Below are positions 22,582 through 35,209 of a DNA stretch of 64,000 nt, piece after piece; within the stretch, counting starts at the first letter, position 1, and every line of letters begins with the position of its first letter. The position numbers and the translations under genes are program-made. The stretch is taken from the NCBI GenBank assembly GCA_028455995.1, contig JABELC010000004.1, positions 3,656,501 to 3,720,500 on the forward strand. Reading direction: 5' to 3'. The stretch comes from Scleromitrula shiraiana. Taxonomy: Eukaryota; Ascomycota; Leotiomycetes; Helotiales; Sclerotiniaceae. A model generated the notes under the pieces. That model saw only the letters and a list, made by a program, of their open reading frames with translations. It had not been told where the DNA came from and searched no databases.

Positions 22582-25500
22582 CTAAGTGTCAATCCTCCTC
22601 ACCACATTTCCTCCTAGCCCAGTACCTGGAACCACTTTCCTATGATCTCCAAAATTATGTAATCGTTCTCCAATTAGATAAACATCATCCTTGATCTTCT
22701 GTTTCCAACCACGAACCACACCAAGTGCCTTCCAAAGAGCTATTCCCATGATGCAAATCCCCAAAACCATTGGATATGCATTTCTATGTACAAGAATCAT
22801 TTCTTGCTCAGTTACATTCCTGTATACGGTGATAGTCGCTAGTCTCGCAAGAAGATAAGGAATTCCAAGAGCTGCAGAAAGCGCCAATCCAGCTGGAAGA
22901 ATAAATGATCTTGTGGCGAGTCGAGCATCTGGGTTAAGGTATCCATTTCGTGTAATGGCACGTAATGCTTCGGCGGGCCGTGAGCCTTCATGCCATAGAA
23001 TGATACGAGTAGTAAGCTTGACATATAACAGGCCTAGAGTCCAACTTTGAACAAAATGAACAATGTGTTGTTCATCTGCTGCAAAATATGTATGTAGAGG
23101 AACAATGAAATAGAATTCGATAAGGAAGGCGAATAGCGTGGGAAGAACAAAGATGAATGCTGTATAAGTCCACACAATCCTTCCCAGTCTAGCAACCAGT
23201 TTCGCCGCACGACGGAAGACCTTGGCAGGTGTATACCCGTTGATGTAAAGTGAGCTACGAATGTTTGTCATACTACTTCGAAGATGAAGGACTGCATAGA
23301 GTAGACTGCCAAGGATATAGATTCCAATAGAGAATGCATAAACATCGTTCTTTGGAACATCTGCAGGGATGACCTTGGCGAAAACCTGACGTCCGAACAT
23401 CAGAGGTACAATGGTGATGCAAACGCCAGTGAAAGCAGCGAAAAACCAGACCGAAAAGATGAAGATAGTAATCCTCGTGCGGAACCATGGTGGCACGTAA
23501 ACAAGCTTGTAGTACTCTGGGTTGCGGCCGTGAACTCCATCGAAATTATCAGCAGCTCCATCAAGGCGTCTGTTGTTCTGATCCACCTCGAGGAAAATTC
23601 GACTGCCTTTTGGTAAACGAACTTGATCCGAAGCCGGGGCTCTCACGTACCGCCCATCGCGCATTAGATACGTTTGGTGACCGCTAGCCAATGGATCTTC
23701 CTCGTCTGCCCGACGATGGATTAGATTACCTTTTGACGGCTCGAAATAAGATTTCCATGAACGTCGAACAATATGTCCTTCCTCATCAGGTCTCCGTTCG
23801 TCAAACATGAACCAAGTTAATCTCAGCATCCGAGCACATTGACGGAACCACCAAGTATACATGGACTGAAGGCCATCTGACGGCTTAAAGAATTTGATTG
23901 CCAGCGGCATGAGGAAATTGTAAAAGAGGAGATCAACCGGAAACTCCAGAACTGGTTCGTTAGATGACCAATGTATGGGTAGAACTCCTTTGAATGCAAA
24001 TGCAAGTCCCCAAACTACTCCACCCAAACAAATGATAACCAAAGCGCCATACACTAAAGCACTGAATAAAATCTTTCGTAGCTGTGTTGCTACATTTCGT
24101 TCGAGCACATCACGAACAGGATGAAAGGTAGGGTCATCGGGATCACGGATGAAATCTGAGTTTTGTTAGCAATCATTACCAATTTCAAAGGGAGGAATTC
24201 TTACACAAAACACCTTTGCGCATAATCTTCCGGCACATCGATACAAACAACGCAAAATGAAACATATAACAAGTCCCAACGAACCAATGTACAAATATAG
24301 AGGTAGCAGGCGACCGTGCCGTGAAGCTGAGCCGGGACATAATAGTAGCATTTTCAAAGAGTGGCAACAAGGCCAAATCCAGTAGAAGACCACAGTAGAG
24401 TGGGAAAACAAGCATCTCAATACTAATAATCAAGATAACTTTCATAACCCCACCTGCTTGGTTGAAAATGTCAATTATCGTTGCCTCTACGTCGCGTGCA
24501 AGTCCTGGCCCAGACGAAAACGGGATGCCTCTCTTAACATACAAAGCACCTATCAGACTAATAGTAGCGTAACCGACGAAAATAGCCCAGAACCTATCGA
24601 GACCGCCCCAAAAGCTTAACTCCGGATTCAATGGTACTGATCGCTTCGATATTTCCAAGCTAATTACCCAAGACTCAGGTCGAGAGAGAACAATTGGTAT
24701 TTGAGTTGAAGCGTTAACCAAGGATTCCCAAATATTAGCTGCAAAGCTGTAGAAGCCCATTGGGAACAGTTGATAATTACCCGAGATCAAAAAGATAAGA
24801 ACATTGCCAATGCTGAGAAACGCTTCTGAGATACATGATTTGATTACCAACAAAGCTTCATGAGAGGCAGCTGAAAAGGTAGAGACCTCAGAATAGGCAA
24901 TATGAAGGAAACTTTCAATTGGACCGTTCATAACTCGATCGAAAGCGGACGAAGAAAGTTTGAGAGCCTGATCTCCCACGTGAATTACTCCACCTGGATA
25001 TATATGATCCAGAAAACTGAGAGGCACCTCGAGCATGGTGAATAGACACCATGATAATAACCCAATGACAGCTAGCACAGTATCTTGTACAAAGGCAGCG
25101 AACCCAAAGATGAATCGAAGGGGAAGCTTAAAAGTAGGGCCAGGGTTTGCTAATAGTAACAGAGATACCCTACCGATATTGTATGGAACCCCGATTCCAA
25201 TTGCGACAGTAAAGGTAAGAAGGAGGATACTAAATATGGCATTCTGAACAAGACCAAATATAGGTCCTCGCATACCGATGAGCTCCATAATGCCATCAAA
25301 ATCTTCAGGTTCTTCAACTTCTGCATCGTTAGGATCTAAGCCAGCAGCTATGGCAGCCGCAAGTACCTCGCGGTCTTGCTCAGCATCACCACCACCCTCA
25401 CCCTCACCGACAATATCACGATTAGCAGGTACAATTGGTACAAATGGTGCCTCTGCTGCGAGATCTTCAATTACATGCTCATCATTAGCACCGAGGTCTT

Positions 25501-27895
25501 CTCTACGCCCTGTGTCGTCTGGTCCACCCCATAACCAATCAGCTACTTGTCCCATAATGCCTTGTGGTTCTGCTGGTCGTGGTGGTGGAATTAAAAGTTC
25601 GCGGACAGGCGGTAGAGGTGTGTCTTGAGCAAAAGGATTTTCTTCCGGTTCTTCTTGTTCTTCGTCCTCGTCATCTGTGATGTGATTATCTTCAATCCAA
25701 TCAGAATCCATGAGAGTAGTCTCTTCTTGACTGATTGTTTGAGGTGAACCAGAATGATCTGTCTGGTGATTTTGAATATCTCGGGTAGATGACGTTATCT
25801 GGGCTTGGCTAGAACCAACCCCGTTATCTGCGTTCACCCCATGATGAAGATCTAATTCTTCAGCTGCTTTTCGGGCTAGCAATACTACGTCTGCATCGTT
25901 TAGTCTTTTGTTTTCCTTTATCCAATTGATGTTTTGATCACTGAAATCCTCATCAGGAAGATTAGAGAATGTCCAGTTACCATGACCAAGAGGCGATTTA
26001 TTTTCTCGATAGTGTGGCACATCTGAAATTGCCCTGGGCCGTTGAAAAGATGATGTTGATGGGCGTGATCCATTGGAATTCTCTATAGATATATCCCCAG
26101 TCTGAAAAAATGGCGACTCTACATTATCGTCTTCAGTAATTGCCCATTCGTTGGTAGACATTGTCGCTGAACTTCTTGGATTTGAAACCAGTGGACCTTT
26201 ACCATTAGAGGGTGACTGCTCATGATCTCGATTAGATTCACTATTCGTTAATATATTCTCCTTTCCTGATTCTGTTGACCTTGGTAGCTCCTCCCAGCTA
26301 TCCCAGCCCGGGGTATCTTGCTCAAATATGTTTATATGGTTTGTTCGCGCATGTGCTGATGATTCTGGTTGTGATTCGATGTTACTTCTGTCGAGAAATC
26401 GGGACTGGTCATTAGCGTCTGGGCTTCTCAATTTTGCACCCATAACGACTGCCCAGTACTCCATCTGATGAGTTAGACCCTCCTCCTCCATTATTTCCAG
26501 TATTCGCTTAGGGTCACCCTCAGCTCGTCGCCAGATAGCGGAAAATTCCTCAGTCATTTGAACCTCCGGCTCAGAAGTTGGAGAAGATGGCGCAGTATCA
26601 GGGAGGGGAGTGTCGGGCCGGCGGTTATAGAGCGTATCCGTATCAGGAACAGGCTGTCCAATGCCATGTGGATGTCGAGGTAGTTCTAGTGCATTATTCT
26701 CTTCTTCTTCCGTTTGTGGTCTAAGGTTTAATACGTTATTTCTTCTCCTGATGATATTCTCTTGACCTTCATCCTCAATTGGATTATTACGGTTTCTTTG
26801 CCTAGGAGCATGCCTTTCTTGACGATTTGGCGCATTCTGTTCTTCTTGAGGCGGATCCCTATGTGCATCACCTGCAGCTAGATCTGCATTAAATGCGGCA
26901 CCCATATTTATTCCCGGTTGTTGTTGTACCACCCACTCCCGTATTAAAAACACAAGGATGAAACAAATCACAACTAATATAGTTATGATGTAGCCCTCTG
27001 ATATCTCAATGAAGATCGAATTGAAAGTAGGGCTTGGGGTTAAATCTCTAAGGAAGGAAACCCCACTCAACAAGGTAGGTCTTCGCAGAGAAGATGTATT
27101 CGAGAGTGTGTCATTGGTACTATTGATTAGACCGTCTGAGAATGTCGCGCTTGTCAGTTTAAAACCGTAATAAAGAGTCTTGAAGAAGCCAGTAATGAGG
27201 GGGTCCGAACCGCTGATATTAAGAGTTTGGGAAACTGGCATTAAAAGGCCTACAAATCTCTCCATGAGTGTTCCTATGTTAGCAGACGAGGTCTTCGTCG
27301 CAAAAAGTGGCGACACGGGAGAAGTCCCATTGGATGCAAGATTCGCTACCTCGATTTCATGTGCCAATCGTGTAGCTGAGTTATTTCGCATCGATTCCAC
27401 TATAAAACGCCGAGTCGGCCATCCTCCATCGCTGAACCAAAACAAAAAGCGCCAGAAGAGTCTGGTGAGATATGGTAGAGCTAAGAACCAAACGCAAACT
27501 ACCAATAGGAACCTCAAATATGTAGCCAAATTCTTAACGGCGTGGAGAGCGAAATGTCGAAGGAACACGCGAGTAGGTAATGACTGTGGCATATTCGGCG
27601 AATATAGTTTCGTAAATCTAAATGGAGTTTTGCATAATTCGCAATGTTTCTTTTGTGAATGCGACAACCATTCCATCAAACAATCTTGATGAACGAACTT
27701 TATACTACCACTACATTTGCAAGGATAGAATAATGGTTCGCCATCAACTGCTTCTCCTCTACATATCCTACAAGTGTCTGGATCTGCATTATCCAAACCA
27801 GTTTCAGTATTCGTCGCATATTGGGGATCGTTCATGACATCAGGGGAAGAGCCATCGCCATCGTCTGGAGGTCGAAATACTTCCGCAGAAGACAT
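22582..27895 (-). CDS. doa10: ER/nuclear-envelope RING-variant E3 ubiquitin ligase (Doa10/Ssm4 homologue)
   Basis: Doa10-type ligases ubiquitinate misfolded and regulated proteins at the ER and inner nuclear membrane. Exons 27895-24205 and 24155-22582 give 1,754 residues; the 49-bp intron splits a Tyr codon in KGVLYFIRDPDDP, a conserved stretch. The N-terminus carries a C4HC3 RINGv domain with Cys42, Cys45, Cys59, Cys61, His69, Cys72, Cys85 and Cys88. Many hydrophobic segments follow, in keeping with about 14 membrane spans, separated by a long acidic, Ser-rich loop (about residues 330-850). The C-terminus ends with YLIGERLHNFG, matching the conserved C-terminal element of Doa10. The size is slightly above yeast Doa10 because of the loop. 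Assignment is firm. Confidence 0.93.
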
Positions 27896-28450
27896 ATTGA
27901 AGATTGTCGTACAAGGGATGGATGGTCTAAATCTATCGTTAATTTGACTTGAGAGTCAACAGAAGAATGAAAAAGGAATTGAAAGGCAAGGCCTTGTATC
28001 TAAAATATGTAAGGTAGCATAGGAAAGCTGAGGATCCCCCCAATTTGTGAAGTGATTGATATGCGGTTTCCTGTCGAAAGCTCAGAATGTAATTTGTATG
28101 CGGTGAATGTTTCTCATGTATCGTTATCGTTATGGAGAAGGGAAATGAAAAGGGGAATGAAAAGGGAAATGAAAAGGGAAAGAGAAAAAAATAAAAATGT
28201 AAGGGCTGAAAGTGTCGAAGAGGGGTATTACAACATGTATAATAGTAAATGAATATTTAGATTTCCTTTTGAAGGTTTGATGGCAAAATCGGAATTTGAA
28301 TCGGGAAACCTCGAGATTCATTGAAGGGTTTAAAGGTTGTCAAAGAAAGTGGGTGGTAGTGGCTTTTAGTGGCTACAGGGCTGTAACTGGAGGATTACTA
28401 AAGTTGGAAACGAGGCTGAACCGGACTGTCAGGGAATAGTTTCTCCGATA

Positions 28451-28464
28451 TTATCACGTGATAA
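28451..28464. promoter_or_regulatory. 14-bp palindrome TTATCACGTGATAA (E-box flanked by GATA)
   Basis: A perfect 14-bp palindrome about 560 bp upstream of the Doa10 start codon. It centres on CACGTG, the core bound by bHLH factors, flanked on each side by a GATA core. It sits just outside the AT-rich island. Function is inferred from the motif only. Confidence 0.4.
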
Positions 28465-29433
28465 GATCTTCTAGCAATTTTTGATTCTAAAAGCAGCAGG
28501 GATTATCTCATCCTCAGACCCTTGGGAATTGAACTGAATAATAATAACTTGGAATGTTATAATATAGGAAAATTACTAATGTTTTAATATGAAAATTACC
28601 TATTTTTTAACCGAAACAGTTCAACTTTACAAAGGTCTAAGATACTTTGAGCGTTTTTTTGATAAGAATCGATTTTGTTTAATAAAAGCATTTCAATATT
28701 ATATTTTTACTTTTTAATTATAACTTATTAAAAAAAGAATTATATTATTTAAAAACTTTTATTTATTATTATTTATACAATCAACACTAAATATTTAATT
28801 ATATAATTGATTTAAAATTTTATTTTAAAAAATTTTATACAAATAAAATTTGTTTTAAGCCTTATCAATCTTATCTTCAATATTTATATATTAATAATAA
28901 TTTTAAATTTAATTAAATCATCATCTTAAATTAAATATTCTGCAGATTTGCGAATTGTGTCAGCGGCATTACTATTATATTAAAAAGTAATTAAAAGAAT
29001 TAGATTTGAATTAGATTTAAAATTGAATTTTGAAGTAAAATGCTTTAAATTTAAGGTATTTTTTTAAATTACTATTAGCATTTATTTTTTTGAAAATCAA
29101 CAACTATAACTTTTTTTAAAGAATTTTTTTTATATAATAGAGATTAGATCGATTAAGAGATTTTTAATATATTATTAGATTTATTTAAAAAAGTTGTAAT
29201 TATTGATTTTTAAAGAAATAAATATTTATTATTATAAAATATTTATATTTGAAAATATATTTTTTTTTAATGATATAATTGTATATTAAAATCTTAAACT
29301 ATAATAATATAATATATATGAAAATAATAAGAAAATTCATTTTAATTTATATAATTGACTTTAAAAAATTATAATTATTAATTAATTTATTATTATTATT
29401 TAAAAAGTCATTGATATATCGATTTGTTTATAC

Positions 29434-29584
29434 CTCTTCTTTTTGTTTACAAAAAGAGAGGTTTTATACAAGTCTACTCATTTTTTTTTTTAGTATAATA
29501 TAAGGGTGTCTCTTCTTTTTGTTTACAAAAAGAGAGGTTTTATACGAGTCTACTTATTTTTCGTTTTTGATATGATACAAAGGT
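29434..29584. repeat. Two tandem 76-bp units, each with a hairpin
   Basis: The units at 29434-29509 and 29510-29584 are colinear and differ mainly by transitions (C/T and A/G). Each begins with an inverted repeat, CTTTTTG-TTTA-CAAAAAG, extended by CTCT/AGAG arms with one bulged base, which can form a hairpin of about 11 bp stem. Confidence 0.8.
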
Positions 29585-30014
29585 GATTTTACTAGCGTCT
29601 TGGAAGAATCTTGGCACTTTTTTAAAATAATTGATTGGTTAAAATCGATATTTTAGAGTAGTTGATTGAGTAAAATTTAAATTTTTGAACAAGCTTTTTA
29701 AAACATGTGATCTAACATGTGATCTAACATGTGATCTAATATATGATCTAACAAGTTAAAATAAAAAATCATAAAGAAGAGGCGGCGTGTCAGGGAACCT
29801 GACCCGATATGATTTTACTAACGCCTTGGAAGAATCTTGGCACTTTTTTAAAGCAGTTGATTGGTTAAAATCGATATTTTAGAGTAGTTGATTAGGTAGA
29901 ATTTAAGCTTTTTAACAAGCTTTTGAACATATGATCCAACATGTGATCCAACAATATTATTAAAATAAAAGATCATAAAGAAGAGGCGGCGTGTCAGGGG
30001 ACCTGACCCGATAT
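29585..30014. repeat. Two tandem ~226/204-bp units ending in a palindromic GTCAGG...CCTGAC
   Basis: Unit 1 (29585-29810) and unit 2 (29811-30014) share GATTTTACTA at the start, CTTGGAAGAATCTTGGCACTTTTTTAAA and TTGATTGGTTAAAATCGATATTTTAGAGTAGTTGATT, and end AAAGAAGAGGCGGCGTGTCAGGG..CCTGACCCGATAT. The length difference comes from an inner 13-bp repeat (ACATGTGATCTA type), four copies in unit 1 and two in unit 2. The terminal inverted repeat GTCAGG/CCTGAC is kept in both, with only its loop changed. No coding capacity. Confidence 0.85.
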
Positions 30015-30805
30015 CTAAGTTATTTTCCAGTTATTTTCGTCTTATGGTCTTTTGATCTGAATTTCATTGATTGGTTTTTACGAGTTCTTTTCTCTTCTTT
30101 TCTTTCAACGTACAGCTTGGAGTAGTGACGTTAATAAATAAGTTCTATGACGACAGAGGTTCAATGGGGGGGGTGGTGGTGGGTTAAATTTCAATTACGC
30201 TAATAATAATTATTTTCTTGCTTGAGTTACCTACTAGAGTACAGCATCACATAAGCCATAGGCAAAATAACATCTACTTAGCAAGTCAAGCTTCATTATA
30301 GAACTAGGCAAAAATGGCAAGGAAATTGATCAAATCGATCAAATATGACATCTGAAAGCAAAATCTAGAAAACTGGAAAAAAAAATAAAAAAAATAAAAA
30401 GAAAGGAATTATTAATCGAAAACATATCATCTATTATCTACTATATCATTTTCCAATTAATTCCTTCTGTTTCATATCAATCAATTATTTGGGAATAAAA
30501 TCTACATATAAAAGTACAGAGGTACACACTTTTGAAGCTACATACTTTCTATTCATTTGGTCTGTCTACCTACCAGTTTTAAATACTTAATTATTAATTA
30601 ATTACTAGCTACGAGATAGTATTCAGTAAAGCTCTCCACATTGTACATCCACATCTCATCTCCCCTCACCTCACCTCACCTCACTTTATTGTACAGAATT
30701 CTTGTACTTTAACACTGATATACCCCCAATTCCTAAGATCATATTCAAAGAGAGATCTATAGTTGGCATCATACCGAGGGGTTTAGTATCTACATGCTGT
30801 AGAAG

Positions 30806-33800
30806 ATGGCAGCAAGGAGTAATGGAAAGGTGGCTGGGTCGAATAATAAGTCAAAAGATATTAATGGACATATGGTAAAACCAAGGACAACCTCGACGAC
30901 GACGAAAAATCAAAAGAAAGGTTTTAACCTCTTCAGTATTATTACAAGGTATGAAAAAGAACTACAAAGTATTATCCTCTTACTGACGAAGCTACAGAAT
31001 TCTCACATGGTACTCGATAATTACAATTCTACTACGTTGTCCTTCAACAATCGATCTCGTCACAGATTCAACCCCGAAAATCTGTAAACCATATTTTCAA
31101 ATACGATCCATAGTTACTCCGCACATCGAGCCATATTACGATGCATACGCTGCGTCATATGTGAACTCTGCGAAACCATACTATAACACACTCGACAAAA
31201 CGATAATAACACCAGCGACTAGCTTAGGAAAGAAATATGCTGCCCCTCGTTTGGCACAGGCACAAGCATACGGTCAAGCACAATGGGAGAAAACCTTACA
31301 ACCAGAGGTACTCAAATATCAATCTCTTGCAAAAGGGAAGTACGATCAAACACTTGCGCCTCATCTGAACAAATTATCTACTGCCACTGGACCATATGTC
31401 GATTTAGCTCGAAAGAGTGCTTTTCAGACGTACTATGGACAAATTCTCCCAGCTTTCAACGCAGTGCAACCATACGCCGTTCAAGGTTATGACATCGCGA
31501 ATGGTTTCGTTGTAGGAACTGGTATCCCTTACACAAAATGGGCTTGGACTACAACTGGGACGTTTCTGGACCGCAAAGTTTGGCCAAAGATAAGAATATT
31601 GTACGGGGAAAATGTAGAGCCACAGTTGGTAAGGATCGGTGAAAGATTGGGAAGATACAGAGACGGAAAGAAATTGCAAGCTGTTGTAGACAGCGTCGAT
31701 TCGTAAGTCGTTCAATTTTGATTCTCACAAATCAAAGTCTAACATAAAATCTAGTTCTTCTTCTGCTTCCTCAGCATCCGCTACTTTCTCATCCATCTCT
31801 TCCTCCATTGCCGCATCTGCTCGCTCTACTAGTATCCCAACCACTTCAACTCAAGAAACTACAAAGAGTTCGTCCACCGAGACACCGGAGAATACCCCAT
31901 TAAGTGAAGCGGAGACAAGAAAGAAGGCCCAGGAAGTTGTTGCAAAGGATTTGAAAACATGGCAAGAAAAGTTCACCAAGGCTGCAGATGAAGGATCTGA
32001 TGAAATCGAGGAGAGGGTGAATGATATTACGGATAGGATGATTCAGAACCAGGCGAAGAAGGTTGGATCAGCCCTTATCATTGAATTGGAAGAATCTGTC
32101 AAGTCCAACCTTAAGTCGCTCAAAAATAACATAATCTCGATTGTTGAATCTGGGAAAGATGCTGAAGAGTCCGAGGAATTGCTCAACACTGCTGTTAGGA
32201 GAGCAGGGATTGCTATCAAGGAAAAGGCTCAAGCTGTTCGAACATGGAGACAAAATTTCGATGCGGAGACAAATTCTCTCGTTGGACAATCAGTTAAAGA
32301 TACCTTTGATATTATCGACCATATTAGAGATTTGGGATTGCAAGAAATTGGAATGCGATGGGCTTGGACTGATGGCATCACTCACAAGGATTGGACCAAA
32401 TATCACGCTTTGAAGAATAAGTTTGAAGAGTGGCGTCTCGAAGTTGAGAAAGTAGTTACCGAACATCCTGGTCTTTTAAATGCTCGAGCAGCTTCTGAGG
32501 ATGTTGAAAGCAAAGCAATGGATATTGCTGAAAATGCTGCCACAGAATTGGCACGTCTCAAGGAAACTGGGAAATACAAAATTTCCACTGGTGACTCAAG
32601 CGATGATTTTACCACTAGAATCATCCCCGTTGTCGCTGCTAATGCCGCACAAAAGGTTGCTGAAAAATTTAGCGAAGCCACTGAAGCTTTTGCGGACAGC
32701 ACTCAAGGGATAGTGGAATCTGTTACATCCGTTGTTGGTGATGCCCCATCATCACTCTCTTCAAGTGTGATCGGCACAACACAAGGAAGTGTTGAAAGCG
32801 CTGCATCCGTGGTTAAAGAGTCTGTGAGTAGCCTTGTTGATGAAGCATCAAGCTCAGTGATTGGTACTTCTCAGGGTAGTATCGAGAGCCTCACTTCAGT
32901 CGCTGCCGAACAAGCAAGTATTCTTGCTGCCAAAGCATCAGTCTCAGTTCTTGGAGAAGAACCAGGAGTTGTTGGGCAGGCTTCAAGCAGCGCTCAGTCA
33001 GTCGCATCAGCAGTTTCAGACTCTGTATCCAGTGCTTCTGATGCAGCGAGTTCATCAATCTCATCTTTGAGCAGCAAAATTTCCGACGAAGCTTCAGCTG
33101 TGTCGGAATCTCTCGGTTCTGCATCGTCATCTGTAGCTACTTCCTTGTCGAAGAGTGCTGTTGATGCTTCAAGCTCTTTGAGTTCATCCGCATCCGCGGC
33201 TTCAAGTACAGCTTCTAAGAAGGTATGGGGAGGAGCTATGGCTGCTCATGTTGAAGCCCGAGAAATTATTTTTGACGATATTATTGATGATTTTGATGAC
33301 GAGGAAACATACAGCGAAAAGATACAAAGTATGGCTAGTGCAGCAGGTGATAAATTCAGTGACGTGACCAAGGCTGTGAGGGAAGCTTTAGTAAAGCCTA
33401 CTCCAGCTCAAGGTTCCGTGGAGAGTGTCACTAAACTTGCAGCTGAGCAATATTCCAGCGCATTGGCTGCCGCCAGCTCCGTATTGTATGGAACTGAACA
33501 AGGAACTGGCGAAAGTATAGCAAGTGTAGCCTCTAGCCGATATGATGAAGCTGTTTCTGCGTAAGTTCAATCAATACCTAGTAATGATGTATCGAAATTT
33601 ACTGACATCCACTAGTGCTAGCGCTGTTATTTATGGTACCCCAGCACCCATCTTGGATTCGGCTTCGTCTTCAGCACGTCAAGCCTATAGTGATGCTGTA
33701 TCAAGAGCTTCAGAGCATTATTCTCAAGCAAGATCATTAGTATCTGCAAAGGTTTCAGGAACACCCAAACCGGTTCATGAAGAAATGTTCAACTCTATTG

Positions 33801-35209
33801 AATCTGCTTACTCCGACGCTATTGCTGCAGCAAGTTCTAGGTTTCAAGGTGCAGCATCTGCTGCATCAACTGCTATATATGGACTTCCCACCGGAGCTAT
33901 TGAATCGATTCAATCAGTAGCTGCTTCGAGGTTATCCGAAGGTTTACAAGCAGCTTCTTCACAATACGATATCGCAAAAAGCTATATTGGACCTGCATCT
34001 ACTCCTGCATCTCAAAAATTGTTGGCTCAGGCTCAGAATCAATATTATGCAGGAATTGGAATGGCACATGCTAGATATTCCGAATTTCTCGAGGCTGCCT
34101 CATCTGCTGTCATGCCTACACAAACACCATTTCACCAAAGCGTCTATAGCAAAGCTAGTGCCAGTATTGTAGGAACTCCCACTCCTGCATATGAATCGGC
34201 CATTTCACAAGCATCATCTGCTATTATTGGTACCGAAACACCATTTACTGAATCAGTCGCATCTGTTGCAAGTGAGAATTGGGAAGCTCTCATTACCAAA
34301 GCTAGTCATCAAGTTTACGGTTCACCGACTCCATACTTTGTTACCGAAAATATATTATCCAATGTTCAAGAATATGCTGGACAAGCTACCGACGCAGCTC
34401 TATCTCAATATTCTGCGGTTCAATCTTTAATTAGTGAGCTTGTAGCTGGCAAGGAACCAGATTTCACGGAAAGCGTCTACAGCAGATTAAGTTCAGCCTA
34501 CTATACTGGAGCCGGCGAAGCAGTATCATCCGCCTCATCATACGCAAGCGAAGTCTACGCATCAGCCAGTTCCGTCGCCAACACCGTCTTCACACCCCCA
34601 CCATCCATCGAATCAATCCTCGACGCAGCATCCCTACACATCAACTCCGCCGTCGAAGCAGCCAGCGTCCAATTCTACGGCAGCGAAAAAGGTGCCTATG
34701 AAAAAGCTACTTCCTCCGCCGCATCAGCGTACTCCTCAGCCTCAAGCATCGCCTCAGAAAATATCTACGGCACTCAACCCAGCTATGCCGAACAAGCACA
34801 AGCGTCCATCTCGGCCGCAGTTGCATCCGCCCAAAAAGCAATCGAAGAAGCCATCTACGGCACCTCAACAGGAGCTTACGAATCAGCCACCAAAATCATC
34901 GCACAAAACTTCGAATCCGCCACAGCAAAAGCAGCAGAATCGTATTCAGCGGCGCAGGCTAAGATCTCAGAAGCAGTTTATGGAAAGGAGCAGGGGGCAG
35001 TGGAGAGCGCAAATGAGAGATTAATGGAGGTTGTTGAGAGGGCGAGGGAAAAGTTGAGAGAGTTTGCGGTGGAGGCGGGGGAGGAAGCTGGTGAGAGGGT
35101 TGGTAGGGCTAGTGAGGGAGTGGAGAGGTTGGCTAGTAGTGTGGGGAGTGTGGTTGGAGAAGCGACGGGGAGGGTGGTGAGTGGGAAGGGGGGGAAGGAT
35201 GAGTTGTAA
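30806..35209 (+). CDS. Large Ala/Ser-rich repeat protein with N-terminal hydrophobic anchor
   Basis: Exons 30806-30948, 30992-31702, 31755-33560 and 33616-35209 give 1,417 residues; all phases join, and splicing restores frame across stop codons. The N-terminus is basic and disordered, then a hydrophobic stretch (about residues 40-68, with ILTWYSIITILL) may anchor the protein in a membrane. Next comes a Tyr/Ala-rich helical region (about 90-280), a Ser-rich linker, and a helical domain with conserved Trp residues (about 350-570). From about residue 590 onward there are about 19 degenerate modules with the core (I/V)YGTPxPxxES, each followed by an Ala/Ser-rich helix of 20-30 residues. The final 80 residues are charged coiled coil. 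No catalytic motif was found. The amphipathic helical repeats could coat a lipid surface or form a fibrous scaffold; that is speculation. Confidence 0.75.

Larger units (their letters stand above)
27896..30805. other. Divergent intergenic region with AT-rich island
   Basis: About 2.9 kb between the start codons of Doa10 and the Ala/Ser-rich protein. Three parts are visible: a Doa10-proximal promoter zone to about 28500; an extremely AT-rich stretch, about 28540-29430, with no open frame; and two tandem-repeat families at 29434-30014. The last 800 bp resemble a promoter/5' UTR. The island looks like mutated, decayed repeat DNA of the kind left by repeat-induced point mutation in ascomycetes; that origin is inference. 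Confidence 0.65.

Noticed and set aside
28540..29430. Possible transposon body in the AT-rich island
   Set aside because: No transposase, reverse transcriptase or integrase frame remains, and no long terminal repeats were found; only the tandem units are reported.
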